Positions 1 through 7,569 of a DNA stretch of 22,061 nt are shown in pieces. The notes below the pieces were generated by a model, which was not told the DNA's origin, did no database searches, and worked only from the letters and a program-made list of their open reading frames with translations. Numbering within the stretch: the stretch's first letter is position 1; each line of letters starts with the position of its first letter. The position numbers and the translations under genes are program-made. The DNA comes from WS-7 sp036505295. Lineage in GTDB: Bacteria > Eisenbacteria > RBG-16-71-46 > SZUA-252. Location of the stretch: positions 1 to 22,061 of the forward strand of contig DASXTQ010000063.1 in assembly GCA_036505295.1 (NCBI GenBank), given 5' to 3'.

Positions 1-2641
1 TGAAGTCGGTCCTGAGCTCCCCGCGTTCGTGGAGCCGCCAGAGGTATTGGTGGATGTCGATCGTGTGCGCGGCGAGGCGCCTCGCCTCCTCCGTTCCGAG
101 AATGCGTGGGTAATCCTCGATGAGCGCGAGCCCGCATGACGGGGCGCTTGCGACAACGGTGAATCCGCGGTCCACCAGGGGGAGCAGCACCCCGAGATTC
201 CGCCGCGCATCGGCGGCGATGGAGCGCTCGGCGCCCATGGTGATGAGCGCGATCCCGCAGCAGCGCTGCTCGGGCACGACCACCTCGACTCCGTTCGCCT
301 CGAGGACCTTGACCGTGGCCTCGGCTTCGCCCTGCGGATCATGGAATCGCGCGAAGCAGCCCGCGAAGTAGGCCACGCGCTTCGTGATCGGCACGTCGCG
401 GTGCGGCATCGGCCCGAGCCGCGCGTGCGGGGCAGCCGGACCCGCCAGCGGACCCGCAGCCGACGGCGTGAGCGGCAGCCCCAGCGCCCGCTTCGCGCCG
501 GCGTCACCGGTCCCGAACGGCCGCCGGAACCGCGGAAGGTCCAGCCGGCCCGCGACCTTTCCGACCTTCTCGCGCGCGGCGCGCTCCATCGGATTCCCCA
601 CCGCGAGGTTCACGACGGCGGGTGCGATGCCGGCCAACTTCGCGACCTGATCCGCGTGTCCCAGCACCCAGTTCCGGATCGGCATGCCGTGCTTCTCCAC
701 GAATTCCTTACGGGCCGCGATCGCGAGCCCCGGGATATCCACCTGGCTCGGGCATTCGCTGAGGCAGAGCTTGCAGTTGAAGCAGGAGTCCATGACCTCC
801 TTGAGCGGCTTCTCCGTAAGCTTTTCGTGCGATAGATCGCCGCGGATCATTTCCATCAGGAGCACGGCCTTGGCCCGAGCCGTGTGCGGCTCCAGCGAGG
901 TCGTGGACCCCACCGGGCAGTAGTCCCGGCACGTGCCGCACCCGTGGCACATCTCGATCATGTCCCGGTAGTCGGCCTCGTCGAAGATCGTGCCGGTCCG
1001 AACATAGGAGTTCGTGAAGCGGAGAAACTCTTCGGGGAACGTCCTCGTGTCCGTGATCACGTTTCCGGGATTGAGGATCCCGGCCGGATCCATCGCGCGC
1101 TTCACGCGGGCCATGACCGAGTAGGCGTTCGGGTATTGGCGCGCGATGTATGGCGCGCGCAAAACACCGTCACCGTGCTCACCGGTAATCGTGCCGCCGA
1201 GGCGCCAGGTCAGCTCGAACGCGTCCTCCGCCATCGCGGCCATCCGTTGGGCAAACGTCGTTTCGTGCGGGTCCATCAACGGCATGACATGGACGTTTCC
1301 GTTCCCGGCGTGTCCGAAGATGGCGAATCGCGTCTTGTGCTTGCTGAAGATCGCGCGGAGCCCGTTCACATAATCGCCGAGATGCTCCGCGGGCACGGCC
1401 GTGTCGTCGATGAAGTTCATCGGCTTCTCAACCGGCGAGGCTCGATAGATCAGAGGGAGGGCGGCCTTACGCACGTTCCAGAGCGTTGCCTGCTCCCCGG
1501 CGTTTCGCGCCGCGCGGAAGTCGAGCACCTTCCCGCGCCGCGCGGCCGCCCACTCCTCCATGGCGGCAATGCCCGCCCGCGCCTCCTCGGCGGACGCCCC
1601 CTCGAACTCGACCAGGATCGCGGAATCGAAGCGCTCGGGTATCAAAGGACGCAGGTCCTCGCGGTCCGAGCGGACGAAGGCGAGGAAGGTGTGGTCCATC
1701 GCCTCGATGGCGGAGGCCCCGAGGCGCCGGGCCTCCAGCACGGCCTCGGTCGCATCCTCCCAGGACGCGAAGTAGAGGAGCGCGACCGCAGTGGATGCGG
1801 GCTTCTCGACGAGCCGCATCGTGACCTCGGTGACGACCCCGAGCGTGCCCTCGGAGCCCACGATCAAACGCATCGGATCGAATCGCGGCTCGATCGAGCT
1901 GACCGCATCGCCGGGCGCCCACGCGCCCCAGAGGTCGTAGCCGCAGGAGTTCTTGTTCGATCGCGGTCGCTCGGTCAGGAACGCGGGCGCGCCGGCGCGC
2001 AGGATCGATTCCAGCTCCGCCGACAGCAAGCGCCACGCGGCGCCTCCGTCTCGGGAGCCGGCAGCATGCGGGCTCGATCCCGCACCCGAGGTCCCCGCGT
2101 GCGAGCCCAGCTCCACAACGTTCCCATCGTGGAGCACGACCGTGAGCCCCAGGACGTTGTCCTTCGTCGCGCCGTGACGAAGGGTGTGCGCGCCGGAGGC
2201 GTTCGTTCCGACGTTTCCGCCGATGGTGCAGAAGTCCCCGCTCGAGGGATCCGGTCCGAGCCTCAGCCCCTGACGGCCCGCCGCTTTCTGCACGCGGCCG
2301 TGGAGCACGCCGGGCTCGACACGCACGAAGCGCCGCTCCGGATCGAGCGCGAGGATCCGTTTCATGCGCGCGGGAAAATCGAGGATGATCCCCGGGCCCA
2401 GGGCCTGCCCGGCGAGGCTGGATCCCCCGCCTCGAGGCGTCACGGGAATTCCCGTAGCCGCGGCAAATGCGACCGTCTTCGCGACGTCCGCCTCGGTCTC
2501 GGGCGAAACCACGGCCAGCGGCTTGCGCCTGAAGATGCAGGCCGCCGTGGAAAACAGAGCGAGCGCGATGGGGTCCGTCCGCACCTCGCCTTCGAGGAGC
2601 GGCGCCAGATCGCGCTCGATTTTCAGCTGCCGCGGGTCCAT
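1..2641 (-). CDS. FAD-linked 2-hydroxyacid dehydrogenase fused to Fe-S/CCG domains (3' end outside window)
   Basis: This is a flavin dehydrogenase of the D-lactate / D-2-hydroxyglutarate / glycolate oxidase type that would pass electrons from a 2-hydroxyacid through FAD and 4Fe-4S clusters to the respiratory chain. I translated the frame from the ATG at 2641 to the window edge (about 880 residues) and met no stop. Visible parts: FAD-binding PCMH domain with TPRGGGSSLAGQA at residues 68-80; GGNVGTNASGAH near 138; FAD-oxidase C-terminal domain with GHAGNGNVHV (443-452) and GEHGDG (487-492); two ferredoxin motifs CxxCxxCxxxCP (Cys 565/568/571/575 and 620/623/626/630); then a GlpC/heterodisulfide-reductase-type cysteine-rich region (Cys 762, Cys-Cys 794-795, Cys 836). 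The layout matches fused YdiJ-type proteins of about 950-1020 residues, so a short C-terminal part is missing. The substrate cannot be told from sequence. It lies 26 bp behind the aquaporin gene, probably cotranscribed. Confidence 0.93.
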   Translation of the reverse strand, partial: MDPRQLKIERDLAPLLEGEVRTDPIALALFSTAACIFRRKPLAVVSPETEADVAKTVAFAAATGIPVTPRGGGSSLAGQALGPGIILDFPARMKRILALDPERRFVRVEPGVLHGRVQKAAGRQGLRLGPDPSSGDFCTIGGNVGTNASGAHTLRHGATKDNVLGLTVVLHDGNVVELGSHAGTSGAGSSPHAAGSRDGGAAWRLLSAELESILRAGAPAFLTERPRSNKNSCGYDLWGAWAPGDAVSSIEPRFDPMRLIVGSEGTLGVVTEVTMRLVEKPASTAVALLYFASWEDATEAVLEARRLGASAIEAMDHTFLAFVRSDREDLRPLIPERFDSAILVEFEGASAEEARAGIAAMEEWAAARRGKVLDFRAARNAGEQATLWNVRKAALPLIYRASPVEKPMNFIDDTAVPAEHLGDYVNGLRAIFSKHKTRFAIFGHAGNGNVHVMPLMDPHETTFAQRMAAMAEDAFELTWRLGGTITGEHGDGVLRAPYIARQYPNAYSVMARVKRAMDPAGILNPGNVITDTRTFPEEFLRFTNSYVRTGTIFDEADYRDMIEMCHGCGTCRDYCPVGSTTSLEPHTARAKAVLLMEMIRGDLSHEKLTEKPLKEVMDSCFNCKLCLSECPSQVDIPGLAIAARKEFVEKHGMPIRNWVLGHADQVAKLAGIAPAVVNLAVGNPMERAAREKVGKVAGRLDLPRFRRPFGTGDAGAKRALGLPLTPSAAGPLAGPAAPHARLGPMPHRDVPITKRVAYFAGCFARFHDPQGEAEATVKVLEANGVEVVVPEQRCCGIALITMGAERSIAADARRNLGVLLPLVDRGFTVVASAPSCGLALIEDYPRILGTEEARRLAAHTIDIHQYLWRLHERGELRTDF

Positions 2642-2647
2642 AACTCC

Positions 2648-2661
2648 CCCCGCGCGCGGGG
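2648..2661. repeat. Perfect GC palindrome overlapping the ribosome-binding site of the FAD dehydrogenase
   Basis: CCCCGCGCGCGGGG is a perfect 14-base palindrome in the 26-bp gap between the aquaporin stop and the dehydrogenase start. In minus-strand RNA it can fold as a 5-bp stem with a 4-base loop. Its 3' G-run is part of the G-rich Shine-Dalgarno (GGGGGGAG, just before ATG), so folding would partly cover the site. In DNA of this GC content short GC palindromes also occur by chance; a regulatory role is inference. Confidence 0.35.
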
Positions 2662-2667
2662 ATACGA

Positions 2668-3339
2668 TCAAGCTCGCGCTAGGAGAAACCGGTCGTAGAG
2701 GATGGCTGCAACCCCACCGCCAGCCAGGGGTCCTATCCAGTATACCCACTGATCCTGCCAATAGTGCGAGGCAAGTGCGGGTCCGAACGCCCGGGCGGGG
2801 TTCATGGCGGCCCCGGTCAGACCGCCGCCCATGAGAACATCGACGGTGATCGTGAGGCCGATCGCAAGGCCCGCGAAGCCGCTGGGAGCCCGCGGATCCA
2901 CCGCCGTGCCGAACACCGAGATCACGAGGAAGAAGGTCAGGATCGCCTCGACCAGGACCCCCGTCATGGACCCTATCGTGGGATCGATCGTCGGGGTGCC
3001 CAGGTGCACGTCCACCGGCCCCCCTTGGTAGAGGTAGCCGAGGATGCCGGCGGCGAGCGAGGCGCCCACGAGCTGCGCGACCCAGTAGACGAGCATCCTG
3101 CCCAGGCCGATCCGCCGGGTGATCCACATGCCGAACGAGATGGCCGGATTGAAATGGGCGCCGGAGATATGCCCGAACGCATATACCCCGATCAGGATCG
3201 CGAGACCGTGCGCCACGGCGATCCCCGTCGTGCCCACGGACTGCGTCGCCTGCTGCTGCAAGATCGCGCCGGCGCCGAAAAAGATGAGGCCGAACGTACC
3301 GATCATCTCCGCGAGAAAGCTCCGCGCGCCCTGATTCAT
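2668..3339 (-). CDS. Aquaporin / MIP-family channel with TIP-like selectivity filter
   Basis: A 223-residue inner-membrane channel of the major intrinsic protein family, full length for the family. It has six hydrophobic segments and the two half-helix signatures: HFNPA (Asn64-Pro-Ala) and NPAR (Asn180-Pro-Ala-Arg183). Aligning by eye with E. coli AqpZ places the aromatic/arginine filter at His44, Val168, Ala177 and Arg183. Classical water-specific channels have Phe/His at the first two positions; an H-(I/V)-A-R type filter is typical of plant TIP channels, which pass water plus small solutes such as urea, ammonia or glycerol. Solute range is therefore inference. The ATG is preceded by GGAGG at 4-nt spacing. 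The gene sits 56 bp after the M42 peptidase and 26 bp before the FAD dehydrogenase, so the channel could admit a small substrate or simply share the operon. Confidence 0.95.
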   Translation of the reverse strand: MNQGARSFLAEMIGTFGLIFFGAGAILQQQATQSVGTTGIAVAHGLAILIGVYAFGHISGAHFNPAISFGMWITRRIGLGRMLVYWVAQLVGASLAAGILGYLYQGGPVDVHLGTPTIDPTIGSMTGVLVEAILTFFLVISVFGTAVDPRAPSGFAGLAIGLTITVDVLMGGGLTGAAMNPARAFGPALASHYWQDQWVYWIGPLAGGGVAAILYDRFLLARA

Positions 3340-3395
3340 GCGTCCTCCGTACCTAGAGTTCCGCCACGACTTCTAGAGCACCGCAAACGGTTCTC

Positions 3396-4460
3396 TTAAA
3401 GATTGTCGACGGTCTTCCGATCCAGGCGCTTCGTCAGCTCGACCAGGAGCCGCACCGCGGCGTCGTAGTCTTTGCGGTCCATGATCGTGGAATGACTGTG
3501 GATGTAGCGCGTCGGGATGAAGATGACAAGGGAGGGCACGCCCGTGTCGTATATGTGGAACCTGCCTGCGTCGGTGCCGCCGCGTTCCACGGTGCCCAAG
3601 TGGTAGGGGATCTTCTGCTTATCGCAGATCTCGATCGCGAGATTGCGGAGTTTCACGTTGGGAATCATCGATGCGTCGTAGACCAGGATGCCCGCCCCTC
3701 CGCCCAGCTTCTCGTCGCCGTCGCCCAGAGAGCCCGGCGTATCGTGTGCGATCCCGACATCGAGTGCGATGGCGACGTTCGGTTTGACCGCCGCGACGCT
3801 CGTCTGTGCGCCGCGCAGGCCCACCTCTTCCATGGTGGTGGCGACCCCGTAGACGGTGTTCGGGTGTGGCGCCTTCGCGAGCCGCCGAAGCGCATCCACG
3901 ACCAGCGCGCACCCCACGCGATTGTCCAGCGCCTTCGCGAGGTACAGCCGGTCGTTCGACATCACGGAGAAGGGAGCTTCGGGAATGATGGGATCGCCGG
4001 GACCGATTCCGAGCCGCTTCTTGACGTCAAAGTAAGACGTGGCGCCGACGTCGATGAACATATCCTTGATTTCCATGACCTTCTTGCGCTCGTCCTCTTG
4101 AAGCTCGTGCGGTGGTTTCGAGCCAACCACGCCGACCACGTCTCCCTTCGCGGTCCGGATGCGCACCTTGTGCGCGAGGAGCACGTGGCCCCACCAGCCG
4201 CCCATCGGGAGGAACTTGATGAAGCCTTCCTTGGTGACGCCCTTGACCATGAAGCCGACCTCGTCCATGTGGCCGGCCATCATGATGCGCGGCTCCTCCG
4301 ACTTTCCCCGCTGCTTGCAGATGATGCTGCCCAGGCCGTCCTGGGTCACCTCTCCCAGACCGCGCAGGTGCTTGCGCATGATTCCGGCGATCTCTGTCTC
4401 ATGTCCCGGAGGGCCGAATGCCTCGGTCAGTTCTTTCAACAGGGTGTGGGTGGCGTCCAT
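3396..4460 (-). CDS. M42-family metallo-aminopeptidase (FrvX/tetrahedral aminopeptidase-like)
   Basis: A 354-residue cytoplasmic zinc or cobalt aminopeptidase of MEROPS family M42; relatives form dodecameric tetrahedral particles that trim peptides from the N-terminus. The full motif set is present: AGHMDEVG with metal ligand His64 and Asp66; KALDNR with bridging Asp179; TTMEEVG with catalytic Glu211 and ligand Glu212; ALDVG with Asp234; RYIHSHS with His323 as the last ligand. RGGTDAGRFH near 293-302 is also typical. Length is normal. The ATG has AAGGAG at about 8-nt spacing. It lies 70 bp after the DUF421 gene in the same direction. The family was once annotated as endoglucanase (CelM); peptidase activity is the accepted role. 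Substrate specificity (Glu/Asp versus Leu) cannot be read from the sequence. Confidence 0.95.
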   Translation of the reverse strand: MDATHTLLKELTEAFGPPGHETEIAGIMRKHLRGLGEVTQDGLGSIICKQRGKSEEPRIMMAGHMDEVGFMVKGVTKEGFIKFLPMGGWWGHVLLAHKVRIRTAKGDVVGVVGSKPPHELQEDERKKVMEIKDMFIDVGATSYFDVKKRLGIGPGDPIIPEAPFSVMSNDRLYLAKALDNRVGCALVVDALRRLAKAPHPNTVYGVATTMEEVGLRGAQTSVAAVKPNVAIALDVGIAHDTPGSLGDGDEKLGGGAGILVYDASMIPNVKLRNLAIEICDKQKIPYHLGTVERGGTDAGRFHIYDTGVPSLVIFIPTRYIHSHSTIMDRKDYDAAVRLLVELTKRLDRKTVDNL

Positions 4461-4530
4461 CCAACGGCTCCTTGCAATGGGAAGCTGGTCAGGTTGGCGG
4501 GGCGAAGTATCGGTCCGAGGGGCGGGAGTG

Positions 4531-5058
4531 TCAAGCTGTGCGCCGCGGTATGCCTCGGATCCGATGGTGGGGCCTCTCTGTCCTGGGGAACTCCTCCTCC
4601 TTGAGGACGCTGACCGATCCGTCTACTTCGAGGATCGCCGACCGGACCTCTTCCACGGTCTCCACGCCATGCTCCCGCAAGGCCCTGGTGAGATCGTCGA
4701 TCGTGATCCCTTCCCGCGCGAGATTCTGCGACAGGATTTTCCCGTGCCGAATGAGAATCGTCGGGTTTCCCTCGATGAGCTTCTGGGCATTCTTGCTCCG
4801 CCTGACGACCCAGGCCACGATCATATTCGCGGCGAACAGGGTGCCCGCCGCCACGAGCCCTCCTTCGAGGGAGGTATCGGGCCCGGTCATTGCGTTTTGA
4901 ACCGCGTTGGCCAGGAGAAGGAGAAGGAGGAAATCGAAGGGGGTCATCTGTCCGGCCTGGCGCTTCCCCGTGAGGCGGAGCCCCAGGAGAAGCGCCAGGT
5001 AGACGAAACCCGTGCGGAAGGCGATGTCAACCAGCGTGCTACCGCTCGTGAGCGGCAC
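4531..5058 (-). CDS. DUF421 / YetF-like membrane protein
   Basis: A 175-residue protein with three predicted membrane helices near residues 13-27, 42-57 and 67-85, followed by a soluble domain. The stretch LRLTGKRQAGQMTPFDF after helix 1 and GNPTILIRHGKIL followed by VRSAILEVDGSVSVL in the soluble part are typical of the DUF421 (YetF/YkjA) family, known from sporulating bacteria but widespread. The molecular role is not established. The start is a GTG at 5058, 18 bp after the stop of the upstream lipoprotein gene, so the two are probably one transcript. The upstream purine signal (GAGCGAGTA) is weak. The C-terminal tail (about residues 158-175) is rich in Arg and Pro and looks unstructured. 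Confidence 0.9.
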   Translation of the reverse strand: MPLTSGSTLVDIAFRTGFVYLALLLGLRLTGKRQAGQMTPFDFLLLLLLANAVQNAMTGPDTSLEGGLVAAGTLFAANMIVAWVVRRSKNAQKLIEGNPTILIRHGKILSQNLAREGITIDDLTRALREHGVETVEEVRSAILEVDGSVSVLKEEEFPRTERPHHRIRGIPRRTA

Positions 5059-5076
5059 TACTCGCTCGGCCTGATC

Positions 5077-5892
5077 CTATCTCTCGACGATCACGATCGG
5101 CTTGTCGACCCGGAGCGAGACTTTCGCCCCCTCCGGAATCTCGAGCTCGTGGCCCTTGGTTGCAAGCACCGCGCCCGTGCCGACGACAGCACCGCCGACG
5201 GCGCCGATGATCGTGCTCTTCGTGCTCCCGCCGGCTACCTTGCCGAGGACCGCGCCGGCGACCGTGCTTCCACCGATGATCAGCTTGTCGCGCGTGCTGG
5301 TGGATTTCGCGACCAGCTTCCCTTCGGCGTTCGCGACCGTCGCGTGGAGCGGCTTCGGGCCGTCCACGGTTTCGATCGACGTGAACTCGAACATGATCGA
5401 TGCGCGCTCGTCCGCGCTCTTGCTGCGCGACGCGCGCTTCAAGTCTGCAACCGTCCCGCTCACCCGGGCGCCGGCGTCCGCTACGACGACGCCGCCAATC
5501 GTGATCGGCGCGGCGAGCTTCCCTTCGACGTGGTCCCCGATATTGGAGGTCCGGGTGTCGACCGGGGTGACCATCTCGATGTCGAAGGTCGTGCCGGCCG
5601 GGATCTCAGTGGTCCGCTGTTCCGCGTAATTGGACGTGCTCGTCGCCTTCGTACCGCTCGACGAGGAGCCGCTGTGCTTCGTGGACGTCGACTTCGTGGC
5701 CTTCGGGGGCGCCGCTGGCTCGGTCGCCGGCGGGGCCTGTTCCGTAGGCGTCTCCGATCCGTATCCCTGGCTGACTTGGGTCGAATCGGTCGTCTCGGAC
5801 ATATCCGTCTGCGCCTTCTTCTGGCAAGCCGAGATCGCGAATGCAAGGAGGGCCGCCAGGAGCACGCTGCCTAGAATGCGAATGGGTTTCAT
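5077..5892 (-). CDS. Predicted lipoprotein with beta-rich domain and glycine-zipper segment
   Basis: A 271-residue secreted protein with a lipoprotein signal: MKPIR, a hydrophobic core, and a lipobox ISAC with Cys23. Residues 24-95 are a low-complexity Ser/Thr/Pro/Ala/Lys linker. Residues about 97-190 (IPAGTTFDIEMVTPVDT onward) resemble in pattern the beta-barrel core of VirB10/TrbI-like domains, where IPAGT precedes strands. Residues about 205-245 form a glycine zipper (GGSTVAGAVLGKVAGG, then IIGAVGGAVVGTGAVL) able to insert in a membrane. The C-terminus IPEGAKVSLRVDKPI looks like a second short barrel strand pair. No secretion-system genes are nearby, so I make no such claim; an envelope-anchored structural or stress protein is the cautious reading. 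It sits 20 bp after the outer-membrane protein gene and 18 bp before the DUF421 gene. Confidence 0.8.
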   Translation of the reverse strand: MKPIRILGSVLLAALLAFAISACQKKAQTDMSETTDSTQVSQGYGSETPTEQAPPATEPAAPPKATKSTSTKHSGSSSSGTKATSTSNYAEQRTTEIPAGTTFDIEMVTPVDTRTSNIGDHVEGKLAAPITIGGVVVADAGARVSGTVADLKRASRSKSADERASIMFEFTSIETVDGPKPLHATVANAEGKLVAKSTSTRDKLIIGGSTVAGAVLGKVAGGSTKSTIIGAVGGAVVGTGAVLATKGHELEIPEGAKVSLRVDKPIVIVER

Positions 5893-5912
5893 ATGGACTC
5901 ACCGTCCTTTGG

Positions 5913-6470
5913 TTAGTAGATGAAGTTATAGGTGAACCCGCCCATGACCTTGAGCTGGTTCACATCGGACACGAAGGAATACTTGACCTCGCCGAAGATT
6001 CCGAGGTTCGGCATGACCTGATTCCGGATGCCTCCCTGGACGTTCAGTCCGATCTTGGTCTTCGAGCTATCGTACCCGGGGGGCGCGAAAGGATTGTCGA
6101 TCTTGACGAAGTGGAACCCGAGGCCGCCGCCCGCGTATGGAATCACCCTGCCCCCTTCGACCGGAAAATCGAGATTGATGTCGCTTGCGATCGTGAGGTC
6201 GCTGACATCGACGCCGCTGACACCGACCTTCCAATACTCGACGAGCGGGATGACGTGCACGTTTCTCACGAACTCACCCCCGTCGATGTGCACGCCGAGA
6301 GCGACCGTGCTGCTGGTGCCTTCGGGATCGACAAATCCTATGCGGGCGCCGAGCCCCTGAAATCCGAGCCCATGGCCTTGGGGCGCGGGCGCCGCCGACG
6401 CGAGCGCGGCGAATGACAAAAGGCTCAATCCGACCACAAGCGTCACCAGAAACGATCCGTTTCGTTTCAT
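5913..6470 (-). CDS. Small outer-membrane beta-barrel protein
   Basis: A 185-residue exported protein, probably an 8-stranded outer-membrane barrel of the OmpA/OmpW-like porin superfamily. The signal peptide runs from MKRNGSF to about ALASA, with cleavage before APAPQ. The mature part alternates polar and hydrophobic residues with strand-turn patterns (VIPYAGGGLGFHF, NLGIFGEVKYSFV) and ends in an aromatic residue (YNFIY), as barrel proteins do. I chose the ATG at 6470 because GAGGGGG lies 8 nt upstream and the signal peptide starts there; an in-frame ATG at 6548 would add 26 Arg-rich residues ahead of the signal. It shares the PYxGGGLG strand motif with the barrel gene immediately upstream. 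Function beyond being a barrel is unknown. Confidence 0.82.
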   Translation of the reverse strand: MKRNGSFLVTLVVGLSLLSFAALASAAPAPQGHGLGFQGLGARIGFVDPEGTSSTVALGVHIDGGEFVRNVHVIPLVEYWKVGVSGVDVSDLTIASDINLDFPVEGGRVIPYAGGGLGFHFVKIDNPFAPPGYDSSKTKIGLNVQGGIRNQVMPNLGIFGEVKYSFVSDVNQLKVMGGFTYNFIY

Positions 6471-6575
6471 CGCGGAAACCCCCTCAGTGGTTCGAGAGCG
6501 GCGCGGGTCGCCCCGGCCGTGACGTTGACGGCGACTCCCCGCGAGCAAGGTAGCTCAGAGACCGCGCGGCGACAA

Positions 6576-7346
6576 CTAGAACGTGAACCGAAGTCCCCCG
6601 TGAAATGCGATCCCGTCGAAGTCCGCTTCCTCACGAACAGTCTGCCCGATCGCGGGATCGAAGAATTCGGCTTTGGGCGTGCTCGCGTTCCACACCGCCT
6701 CGCCGTAGAGCGAGGTCTGGCGGGCGACGTTCAGATTGGCGCCGGTGAACACTTGCGCCCCGAAGCCATCGTAGTCATTCCTGAAATCGAAACCGTTTTC
6801 GTCGGTCCCCTCAACCGTGAGCCACTCCCAGCCCAATCCGCCGCCCACGTAGGGCTCGAACTGAGGCGTAACGGGAATGCGCACGCGAATGGTTCCCATG
6901 AGCGGAACGAGATTCGTGTCGATGGACCGCGCCAGGACGACGGTCCTCACGTGCGTGCCGTCGGGCAGGTCGCCTTGGCGCACGAACTCTTCGCCTCCGG
7001 TTGAGCGGTGATACCAGGAGAGCTGAATCCCGAGATCGAGTTGATTGGCGAGAACCGATCCGACGCTTCCGTTCACGTAGAGTCCGCTCCCAGGCTGATC
7101 GGTTGGATCGAACCTGCCCGCACCCAAGGTGGCGAAGTACACAGGCTCGCTGTAGCCGTAGTCGCGCTCGCGATAGGGGCGCCGGTGCCGGATCGGTCCG
7201 TTGATTTCGAGAAGCGATTTCTGCGCGCCCGTGTCCTTGAATTGCGGTCCATCCGCGCCGGGCGCGCTCGGTTGGAAATCGAGTTGGGACGCCGACGCAC
7301 TGCCCGCGGCAAAGGCGAGCGCCAACATTGCTACGAAGATACGCAT
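6576..7346 (-). CDS. Outer-membrane beta-barrel protein
   Basis: A 256-residue exported protein that starts the leftward gene series. The signal peptide (MRIFVAMLAL to GSASA, cleavage after about residue 19) is followed by a Pro/Gly-rich stretch with a basic RHRRPYRERD patch, then barrel-like strands from about residue 70 (YFATLGAGRF, FEPYVGGGLGWEW) and a C-terminal FHGGLRFTF ending in Phe, the usual outer-membrane insertion signal. The ATG at 7346 is preceded by AGGAGG at 6-nt spacing; the upstream in-frame ATG at 7412 would precede the Shine-Dalgarno and put 22 non-signal residues in front. A 105-bp gap separates it from the next barrel gene, in which I see no clear promoter or terminator. 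Family membership is from pattern only. Confidence 0.82.
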   Translation of the reverse strand: MRIFVAMLALAFAAGSASASQLDFQPSAPGADGPQFKDTGAQKSLLEINGPIRHRRPYRERDYGYSEPVYFATLGAGRFDPTDQPGSGLYVNGSVGSVLANQLDLGIQLSWYHRSTGGEEFVRQGDLPDGTHVRTVVLARSIDTNLVPLMGTIRVRIPVTPQFEPYVGGGLGWEWLTVEGTDENGFDFRNDYDGFGAQVFTGANLNVARQTSLYGEAVWNASTPKAEFFDPAIGQTVREEADFDGIAFHGGLRFTF

Positions 7347-7417
7347 GTTCGTCCTCCTGACCATGTGGGTTCGGACACGGCTACGCCCCGCTAAATGCAG
7401 CCCCCGTGCCATGAACC

Positions 7418-7430
7418 ATCACACTGTGAT
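7418..7430. promoter_or_regulatory. Possible operator palindrome in divergent intergenic region
   Basis: ATCACACTGTGAT is a 13-base odd palindrome (TCACA-C-TGTGA with flanking A/T) in the 223-bp region between the leftward barrel series and the rightward Wzi-like gene. It lies next to the most AT-rich part of the region (TTGTTAAAT on the minus strand), where a leftward promoter would be expected. The half-sites resemble those of CRP/FNR-type sites but in inverted order and with the wrong spacing, so I do not assign a regulator. Confidence 0.35.
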
Positions 7431-7532
7431 TTAACAAGTTAGACCATTTCTACCGTACCGGACCGGGACACCTGAGGCGCCGCGGTTACATCCCTGTGGT
7501 CATCCGTCCACACCTTCCGGGCCGCCCCAGGT

Positions 7533-7569
7533 TTGACCCGCGGCCCTAACGCCGATAGGATGCGCGGCC
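7533..7569 (+). promoter_or_regulatory. Sigma70-type promoter giving a probable leaderless mRNA for the Wzi-like gene
   Basis: TTGACC (7533-7538, 5 of 6 matches to the -35 consensus) and TAGGAT (7556-7561, 4 of 6 to the -10) are separated by exactly 17 bases. Transcription would begin about 7568, one or two bases before the ATG at 7570. No Shine-Dalgarno precedes that ATG, which agrees with a leaderless transcript. Confidence 0.6.

Noticed and set aside
884..2698. Long plus-strand open frame (604 codons) opposite the FAD dehydrogenase
   Set aside because: Arg/Gly/Glu-rich low-quality sequence without family motifs. The minus strand carries clear FAD and Fe-S signatures throughout. Long antisense frames are expected at this GC content.
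3340..3395. Separate promoter or terminator between the M42 peptidase and aquaporin
   Set aside because: The 56-bp gap shows only a Shine-Dalgarno for the aquaporin; no promoter hexamers or hairpin could be supported.
6471..6575. Promoter between the two outer-membrane barrel genes (TTGTCG-17-TACCTT on the minus strand)
   Set aside because: The spacing is right, but the -10 matches only 3 of 6 bases; too weak to call in sequence of this composition.
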